Source: Clostridiaceae bacterium (GTDB taxonomy: Bacteria; Bacillota; Clostridia; Oscillospirales; Acutalibacteraceae). Taken from it: a stretch of 7,946 nucleotides of DNA. Positions within the stretch are counted from its first letter, which is position 1. Each line of letters begins with the position of its first letter. Positions 1-5,134 of this stretch are shown here, one piece after another. The position numbers were made by a program, and so were the translations under genes. The DNA is taken from NCBI GenBank assembly GCA_904501675.1, contig CAJGCL010000092.1, positions 1 to 7,946 on the forward strand, in the 5' to 3' direction. Below the pieces are notes generated by a model, which saw only the letters and a program-made list of their open reading frames with translations, had not been told where the DNA came from and searched no databases.

Positions 1-627
1 GCCGTACCAACGAACATCAGGACCCACAAGGGCAATAACTGCACCGGGCTGACATTCTCTTACAACGTCGTAGTAACCTTCCCAATCATATTCCTGAATA
101 ACTCCGTTTTTAGTAGGCTCGTTTGCGCCGTCAAAACGAACGTAGAAAATATCGCCATACTTTGTGAGAACTTCTCTTAAAAGTAATTTAAAATAATTAT
201 TGTAGTCCTCGCCTGAGCCGAAGCATTCTGCATTACGGTCAAGCGGAGAGATAGCTATACCGAATTTGAGCCCTTGCTTTGCACACTCTTCTGAAAGCAT
301 GCCAACAATATCTCTGTTTTCTGTTTCCCAATCAAGAGATGATTCAACTGAATATCGTGTATGTTCAGAGCACCACAGGCAGAAGCCATCGTGATGCTTA
401 ACATTAAGCACCATTCCCTTGAAGCCTGCAGCCTTAAAAAAGCTGACCCACTCCTCAGCGCTGAATTCGTCAGGTGAGAAGTTGAGAGGACTAATGTTTC
501 CGTCTGTCCACTCAGAATTAACAACAGTTGCAAGGCCAAAATTTATAAAGCCGTAAAATTCGGTTTTCTGCCAGTCTATCTGCCTTTCTGAAGGCTTCAC
601 ACCGGCAGCTATTTCATATGAGTTCAT
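1..627 (-). CDS. GH29 alpha-L-fucosidase, N-terminal part (3' end beyond window)
   Basis: This is the first 209 codons of a glycoside hydrolase family 29 alpha-L-fucosidase, open to the window edge. It hydrolyses terminal alpha-linked L-fucose by a retaining mechanism. Seen in the sequence: EWTDG near residues 39-43, the GH29 block VKHHDGFCLW (77-86) with the paired histidines of the fucose pocket, FGIAISPLDR (122-131), and RFDGAN (164-169), whose Asp166 is the likely nucleophile by family analogy. The EW-x-G-x3-P-x2-F opening and the FDGAN form suggest the GH29-B subgroup (alpha-1,3/1,4 linkages), which is an inference. No signal peptide is visible, so a cytoplasmic enzyme acting on imported fuco-oligosaccharides is likely. 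The ATG at 627 follows an AAAGGA site, 19 bases after the DUF1667 stop, so it appears to be the fourth gene of the operon. The acid/base residue lies outside the window. Confidence 0.9.
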   Translation of the reverse strand, partial: MNSYEIAAGVKPSERQIDWQKTEFYGFINFGLATVVNSEWTDGNISPLNFSPDEFSAEEWVSFFKAAGFKGMVLNVKHHDGFCLWCSEHTRYSVESSLDWETENRDIVGMLSEECAKQGLKFGIAISPLDRNAECFGSGEDYNNYFKLLLREVLTKYGDIFYVRFDGANEPTKNGVIQEYDWEGYYDVVRECQPGAVIALVGPDVRWYG

Positions 628-646
628 AGATAATCCTTTCGAACTT

Positions 647-1009
647 TTATTTTCCGCAGTCGCAATTTGTTGCAACAATATCTACATCAAGGCCGAGAAT
701 GTTTTCAATTACAACGTCGCCTATTTTAACAGGTGCGTTGATAGTCGCCTCGTTTATAACCTTCATGCAGTCAAACATTTTATCCTTAGGAATAGGGCCT
801 GATGATTTAACAGGCACAACAGGGTGAACGCCACCGTTAACCTTAACACTTGTGGTAAGGCTTCGCATAGGATTTGTAATTTCGGTACGTGCGTACGCAT
901 CGCCACGCTTGCAGGTATTACCTGTTACAGAAACAACTTCACCGTTTTCAATTTCAACCTCAATAGGACAACCTAAAGGACAGGATACGCAAATAAGACC
1001 TTTTTTCAT
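647..1009 (-). CDS. DUF1667 family small Cys-rich Fe-S protein
   Basis: This encodes a 120-residue soluble protein of the DUF1667 family, usually found beside GlpA-like and FAD/NAD oxidoreductases. Seen in the sequence: C7-x2-C10-x3-C14, then C33 in NTCKRG, later C81, and a C-terminal CDC pair (C116, C118). The segment CVSCPLGC...GEVVSVTGNTCKRG...NPMRSLTT resembles the N-terminal [4Fe-4S] domain of molybdopterin oxidoreductases such as formate dehydrogenase, so a bound [4Fe-4S] cluster is inferred. It may act as the electron-transfer subunit between the two flavoproteins, taking the place of GlpC in the enterobacterial GlpABC enzyme; this is inference. The start at 1009 is chosen over an in-frame ATG at 1045 because AAGGAGG lies 8 bases upstream, overlapping the stop of the preceding gene, and because MKKGLICVSCPLGC matches the usual family N-terminus. 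Confidence 0.9.
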   Translation of the reverse strand: MKKGLICVSCPLGCPIEVEIENGEVVSVTGNTCKRGDAYARTEITNPMRSLTTSVKVNGGVHPVVPVKSSGPIPKDKMFDCMKVINEATINAPVKIGDVVIENILGLDVDIVATNCDCGK

Positions 1010-1022
1010 TTCAGTACCCTCC

Positions 1023-2276
1023 TTATTCTTCAACTCTGACAACAATTTCGCTGTCTTTGTTCATATTTTTAAGCATTTCAGGTGTAATGGTAACATTCTC
1101 CATTTCACCGGGAGCCAGTTTAATTTTCTTTTTAGAAGAGAGAATATTGCCGTCGCACTCAACAACAACCTTAGCGCCTTTATAAACCTGACCAACACGG
1201 AAATAAAGCTTGAGGCTCTCCTCACCTTCAATATTCACTCTTTGAGGAACAATGTATCTTACACCATTGATACCCTTGGTATTAATGTATGTGCCACCTT
1301 TTTTCTTTCCGAAAATATAGTCTGCTGCACCTTTACCTGCAATCTGACTTTCCTCTGTAACATAGTCAACCAAATCATGTACCTGAAGCACATTACCGCA
1401 GGCAAATATACCCGGCTGAAGAGTTTCTCTGTACTCATCAACAACAGGACCATTAGTAACTCTGTCAAGCTCTACGCCAACATCTTTTGAAAGCTCATTT
1501 TCAGGAATAAGACCAACAGAAAGAAGAAGTGTATCGCATTCGATATACTCCTCAGTACCTGGAATCGGCTGAAGCTTTTCGTCAACATTTGCAATTGTAA
1601 CGCCTTCAAGCCTATCCTTACCGTGAGTTTTTATAACTGTACAGCTAAGACGAAGTGGTATACCAAAATCGTCGAGACACTGAACAATATTTCTCTGTAA
1701 ACCGCCCGAATATGACATGAGCTCACAGACAACCTTAACCTCTGCACCCTCAAGTGTCATACGGCGTGCCATAATAAGACCAATATCACCTGAACCGAGA
1801 ATAACAACCTTTTTGCCAGGCATATAGCCGTCTATATTAACGTTCTTCTGCGCAGTACCTGCAGTCATGATACCTGCAGGACGTGAGCCTGCAATTGAAA
1901 GTGCACCGCGAGGTCTCTCACGGCAACCCATAGCAAGAACTACAGCAATAGCCTTAAACTGCATAAGACCTTCATTGTTGTTAACTGCAGTAACAACATT
2001 ATCTTCAGAAATATTAAGAACCATTGTGTCTGTATAAACATCAATGTCAGTTTTCTCAACCTGTTCGATAAATCTGCCAGCATATTCAGGTCCTGAAAGC
2101 TCCTCACCAAAATAGTGAAGACCAAAGCCTGTGTGGATACACTGCTCCAGAATACCTCCCAAAGTTTCTGCTCTTTCGAGAATAACTATCTTCTCTACAC
2201 CCTCTTCTTTTGCTTTGAGAGCTGCAGCCATACCGGCAGGACCGCCACCGACTACTACTAAATCATAAGCAAACAT
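1023..2276 (-). CDS. FAD/NAD(P)-dependent oxidoreductase (second flavoprotein of a GlpA-like complex)
   Basis: This 417-residue flavoprotein has the pyridine-nucleotide oxidoreductase fold. Seen in the sequence: the FAD-binding Rossmann motif VVVGGGPAGMAAA (7-19); LGGILEQCIHTGFGL (39-53) with a single Cys46 where disulfide reductases carry CxxC; the linker AMGCRERPRG (115-124); a second Rossmann motif VVILGSGDIGLIMA (157-170) for NAD(P); and FACGN (291-295), the late FAD-binding motif. Residues about 340-417 form an extra strand-rich C-terminal domain. In this gene context it probably passes electrons between the substrate-oxidising GlpA-like subunit and NAD(P), a role comparable to GlpB, although GlpB itself lacks this domain layout. 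It starts 12 bases after the upstream stop, with AAGGAGG overlapping that stop codon, so translational coupling is likely. The family assignment is firm; substrate and electron direction are inferred. Confidence 0.9.
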   Translation of the reverse strand: MFAYDLVVVGGGPAGMAAALKAKEEGVEKIVILERAETLGGILEQCIHTGFGLHYFGEELSGPEYAGRFIEQVEKTDIDVYTDTMVLNISEDNVVTAVNNNEGLMQFKAIAVVLAMGCRERPRGALSIAGSRPAGIMTAGTAQKNVNIDGYMPGKKVVILGSGDIGLIMARRMTLEGAEVKVVCELMSYSGGLQRNIVQCLDDFGIPLRLSCTVIKTHGKDRLEGVTIANVDEKLQPIPGTEEYIECDTLLLSVGLIPENELSKDVGVELDRVTNGPVVDEYRETLQPGIFACGNVLQVHDLVDYVTEESQIAGKGAADYIFGKKKGGTYINTKGINGVRYIVPQRVNIEGEESLKLYFRVGQVYKGAKVVVECDGNILSSKKKIKLAPGEMENVTITPEMLKNMNKDSEIVVRVEE

Positions 2277-2288
2277 TTTCCTGCCTCC

Positions 2289-3722
2289 TTACTTTGTTTT
2301 ATGGTACATAATCTTCGACTCTCCGCCGAATTTTGTTATTTCATTCATTTCTACGCCTAATTCTCTCGCAAGAATTTCAACAACCTTGCTACCGCAGAAG
2401 CCACCCTGGCATCTGCCCATACCGGCTCTCGTTCTTCTCTTAACGCCATCAACATCTCTTGCGCCTGCAGGAGCATGAATAGCATCAAGAATTTCGCCTT
2501 CAGTAATTGTTTCGCAACGGCAAACGATTCTGCCGTATGCTTTATTTTTTTCAATAAGCTTTGCTCTTTCTTCTGTAGACATGTGTCTGAAGCGAACAGG
2601 CTCCGGTCTTATCGGGTTATAATCTGCTTTCTTTTCAAGTCCGCCTGCAAGCTTGAGAACAATGCCTTCAACCATTTCTGCAATAGCAGGAGCAGAAGAG
2701 AGACCAGGTGATTCAATACCTGCAGCATTTATGAAATTCTTATTCACTGCAGACGAGCCGATAATAAAATCATCGCTTGTAGGATGGGCTCTGTTACCAC
2801 TGAAAGAAGTGATTGCATTTCTGAGCGATACTGCTGGCACACTCTTAATGGCATTGACATATATTTTATCAAGACCAACATTTGTTGTAGCAACATCATC
2901 GCCATTGTCAATATCTTCAGCAGATGGGCCAACAATAAGGTTTCCATCGACTGTAGGAGAAACAAGTACGCCTTTACCCATTTTTGTAGGGCATTGGAAA
3001 ATAGTACGGGATACAAGGTTACCCTGAGATTTGTCAAGGAGATAATAATCACCATGACGGACAACAATCTCAATTGAATCATCACCTATAAGTGATGCTA
3101 TTTTGCCTGAGTGTACACCGGCAGCATTAATGACATATTTTGCTGTAATTTCACCCTGAGTTGTCTTAAGAACGAACTCACCGTTTTTGTATTCAATATA
3201 CTGAACTTCGCAGTTTCTGATGAATTCTGCTCCATTTGTTACTGCGTTCTCAACACCTGCAATTGTAAGTTCGTATGGGCACACAATAGATGATGTAGGA
3301 GCTACAAGCGCACCAACTGCACTATCGCCAATATTGGGCTCAAGTTGCACAAGCTCCTCTCTGCCTACCACGCGAAGTTCAGGTACACCGTTTGCTACAC
3401 CGCGCTCAAGAAGCTCATTAAGGTGTGGCATTTCTTCTTCCGAGAAAGCAACAACGAGTGCGCCATTATTTTTCAAAGGAACGTTAAGCTCCTCACAGAA
3501 TTTTTTCATAAGTTCAACGCCGCGAACATTGAGCTTTGCCTTCAATGAACCGGGTTTTGCATCAAAGCCGGCATGAACAATGGCACTGTTTGCCTTTGTG
3601 GCACCCATTGCACAATCGTTATGTCTCTCAAGAAGAGCAATTTTCAAATTATACTTTGAAAGCTCTCTTGTGATGAGTGAACCAACAACGCCTGCGCCGA
3701 TAACAGCAATATCGAACTTCAT
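2289..3722 (-). CDS. GlpA-like FAD-dependent dehydrogenase with C-terminal BFD [2Fe-2S] domain (probable anaerobic glycerol-3-phosphate dehydrogenase)
   Basis: This 477-residue protein has two parts. Residues 1-370 are a DAO-type FAD dehydrogenase: dinucleotide motif IGAGVVG (8-14), LLERHNDCAMGATKANSAIVHAG (30-52), VINAAGVHS (197-205), and FSGNRAH (307-313), whose Arg311 sits where GlpD/LhgO-type enzymes bind the substrate carboxylate or phosphate. Residues 398-450 are a BFD-like [2Fe-2S] domain with C401, C403, C438 and C443 (CRCE...RCQGGFC). This is the layout of GlpA. The enzyme probably oxidises sn-glycerol 3-phosphate to dihydroxyacetone phosphate; an L-2-hydroxyglutarate-type 2-hydroxyacid is the main alternative because the catalytic halves are related. 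It is the first gene of the minus-strand operon. The start at 3722 is preferred to an in-frame ATG at 3740 because the GAGGAG ribosome site (3732-3737) lies inside that extension and MKFDIAVIGAG fits the family. Confidence 0.88.
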   Translation of the reverse strand: MKFDIAVIGAGVVGSLITRELSKYNLKIALLERHNDCAMGATKANSAIVHAGFDAKPGSLKAKLNVRGVELMKKFCEELNVPLKNNGALVVAFSEEEMPHLNELLERGVANGVPELRVVGREELVQLEPNIGDSAVGALVAPTSSIVCPYELTIAGVENAVTNGAEFIRNCEVQYIEYKNGEFVLKTTQGEITAKYVINAAGVHSGKIASLIGDDSIEIVVRHGDYYLLDKSQGNLVSRTIFQCPTKMGKGVLVSPTVDGNLIVGPSAEDIDNGDDVATTNVGLDKIYVNAIKSVPAVSLRNAITSFSGNRAHPTSDDFIIGSSAVNKNFINAAGIESPGLSSAPAIAEMVEGIVLKLAGGLEKKADYNPIRPEPVRFRHMSTEERAKLIEKNKAYGRIVCRCETITEGEILDAIHAPAGARDVDGVKRRTRAGMGRCQGGFCGSKVVEILARELGVEMNEITKFGGESKIMYHKTK

Positions 3723-3748
3723 CAAGATACATCTCCTCATTTATGTCT

Positions 3749-3767
3749 GCGAAGCAAAAAACTCCGC
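3749..3767 (-). promoter_or_regulatory. Small stem-loop in the leader of the minus-strand operon
   Basis: On the transcribed strand GCGGAG, a 7-base U-rich loop and CTTCGC can form a 6-bp stem with one G-U pair. It lies between the predicted transcription start and the ribosome binding site of the GlpA-like gene. It is not a terminator, since no U-tract follows. It may only stabilise the leader, or it may be chance. Confidence 0.25.
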
Positions 3768-3783
3768 TCATTTTAACTTTGTC

Positions 3784-3812
3784 ATTATAACACGCCTATA
3801 ATGTAAAATCAA
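3784..3812 (-). promoter_or_regulatory. Sigma-A promoter for the GlpA-like/fucosidase operon
   Basis: On the minus strand TTGATT (3812-3807) and TATAAT (3789-3784) are separated by exactly 17 bases, and TGT precedes the -10, giving an extended -10 (TGnTATAAT). Transcription should start near 3777, leaving a leader of about 55 bases before the ATG at 3722. No second promoter is evident at the internal junctions, consistent with a single four-gene transcript. Confidence 0.8.
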
Positions 3813-3846
3813 GACAATATAGTTATATTATATTACATATTATGCC

Positions 3847-3875
3847 TTGTATTTTTGGTAATTTTAGTGTATTAT
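3847..3875 (+). promoter_or_regulatory. Sigma-A promoter for the U32 gene pair
   Basis: TTGTAT (3847-3852) and TATTAT (3870-3875) are separated by 17 bases in an AT-rich stretch. The predicted start near 3882 leaves a short leader carrying GAGG (3897-3900), 7 bases before the ATG at 3908. The match is weaker than that of the divergent promoter, from whose -35 box it is separated by 34 bases. Confidence 0.6.
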
Positions 3876-3907
3876 ATTTTGTTGTAATATTTTTGCGAGG
3901 TAATGCT

Positions 3908-5128
3908 ATGAAAAAACCTGAACTTCTTGCCCCTGCAGGGGATATGAATTGCTTAAAAGCTGCAGCACGCTTTGGTGCAGATGCCGTATATATAGGTGGT
4001 CCGCTTCTTCAGTTGAGAGCCGAAAAATCTGCTTTTTCTGAAGAAAATATTGAAATTGCAAGCAACCATCTTCACTCTTTAGATAAAAAGCTTTATGTAA
4101 CAGTAAACAGCTTCACAAAAAACAAAGAAATTGAGCCACTTAAGGAATATGCACGTGCTCTTTATTCTCTCGGTGTTGACGCAGTTATTGTTGCTGATTT
4201 AGGTGCTCTTCGCGCTATAAAGCAGGCAGAACCACGCCTTGAAGTTCATATAAGCACACAGGCTAACTGTTGCAACTATTCAAGTGCTCTCGCCTACCAC
4301 GAATTAGGTGCATCTAGAATTGTTGTTGCCCGCGAAATGACTATTGATGAAATCGCAGAGATGCACGAAAAAATCCCTAAAGACCTTGAAATAGAAGCTT
4401 TTGTACATGGTGCAATGTGCATGGCATATTCAGGCAGATGCCTTATTTCTTCATACATGAACGGCAGGAGCGGAAACCGTGGCGAATGTACCCAGCCATG
4501 CCGTTGGGAATATTATTTGGTAGAACGAAACAGGCCAAATGAGTACCTTAAGGTTGAAGAATACGATGACCATTCAGCATTGCTTTCCTCCCACGATATG
4601 AAGGCTATCAGCTTTCTTGATAAATTATCTGCAGCAGGTGTAGATTCCTTTAAAATTGAAGGCAGAATGAAAACCGAATACTACGTTTCTCATGTTGTCA
4701 ATGCCTACAGGCACGCTATTGATAAAACAGCACCTATGGAGCTTCTTGAAGACGAGCTTAACGCGATAAGCCACCGTCCATATAATAGCGGCTTCTATTT
4801 CGGCAACCTTGTTCACGACCACAAAAATGATGGTCTTTACCATTGGGACTGCACTTTTGCAGGCGTTGCTCTTGAAGATTGTGTTGACGGCAAGCTCAAA
4901 ATTCAGCAGAGAAACTTTTTCAAACTCGGTGATACAATTGAAGTGCTTTCCCCTGATTCAATCGGCATGAAATTCACATGCACTGAAATTGTGAATGAAA
5001 AAGGCGAAAGCTGTGAAACCGCCTGTCATCCTCAGGAATTTCTTACTCTTGCTTGCGACGCACCTGTTAAAGCAGGCGACATTTTAAGAGTACGAACAGA
5101 AAAAGAAAAAATTATAACAAACATCTGA
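3908..5128 (+). CDS. trhP: U32 family protein, TrhP/YegQ-like tRNA U34 hydroxylation enzyme
   Basis: This 406-residue protein belongs to family U32, historically called 'peptidase/collagenase'. Seen in the sequence: the opening KPELLAPAGDMNCLKAA with GADAVYIGG (23-31), the barrel segment VHISTQAN (113-120), and the U32 signature FVHGAMCMAYSGRC (165-178). This is followed by GNRGEC-TQPCRWEY (189-202), placing four cysteines (C171, C178, C194, C198) as in the Fe-S site of this family. SFKIEGRMK (247-255) and HRPYNSGF (289-296) are also conserved. The CMAYSGRC and CRWEY blocks match E. coli TrhP (YegQ) and B. subtilis YrrO, which make 5-hydroxyuridine at tRNA position 34 with prephenate as hydroxyl source; the exact substrate here is inferred. 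The start at 3908 has GAGG 7 bases upstream; an in-frame ATG at 3842 lies upstream of the promoter and is rejected. Confidence 0.88.
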   Translation: MKKPELLAPAGDMNCLKAAARFGADAVYIGGPLLQLRAEKSAFSEENIEIASNHLHSLDKKLYVTVNSFTKNKEIEPLKEYARALYSLGVDAVIVADLGALRAIKQAEPRLEVHISTQANCCNYSSALAYHELGASRIVVAREMTIDEIAEMHEKIPKDLEIEAFVHGAMCMAYSGRCLISSYMNGRSGNRGECTQPCRWEYYLVERNRPNEYLKVEEYDDHSALLSSHDMKAISFLDKLSAAGVDSFKIEGRMKTEYYVSHVVNAYRHAIDKTAPMELLEDELNAISHRPYNSGFYFGNLVHDHKNDGLYHWDCTFAGVALEDCVDGKLKIQQRNFFKLGDTIEVLSPDSIGMKFTCTEIVNEKGESCETACHPQEFLTLACDAPVKAGDILRVRTEKEKIITNI

Positions 5129-5134
5129 TTATTT

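Noticed and set aside
1010..1045. In-frame ATG at 1045 extending the DUF1667 protein by 12 residues
   Set aside because: The extension overlaps the upstream gene and contains the AAGGAGG site used for the ATG at 1009.
852..1490. 212-codon plus-strand open frame opposite the oxidoreductase and DUF1667 genes
   Set aside because: It is antisense to two clearly recognised genes, has no ribosome site, and its product shows no family motifs. The same applies to the plus-strand frames opposite the GlpA-like gene (2475-3801).
3723..3740. In-frame ATG at 3740 extending the GlpA-like protein by six residues
   Set aside because: The ribosome binding site GAGGAG for the ATG at 3722 lies within this extension, and no site precedes 3740.
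3842..3907. Upstream in-frame ATG extending the first U32 protein by 22 residues
   Set aside because: It lies before the -35 box of the predicted promoter, has no ribosome site, and the hydrophobic extension is not part of the family; the ATG at 3908 has GAGG and the usual KPELLAPAGD start.
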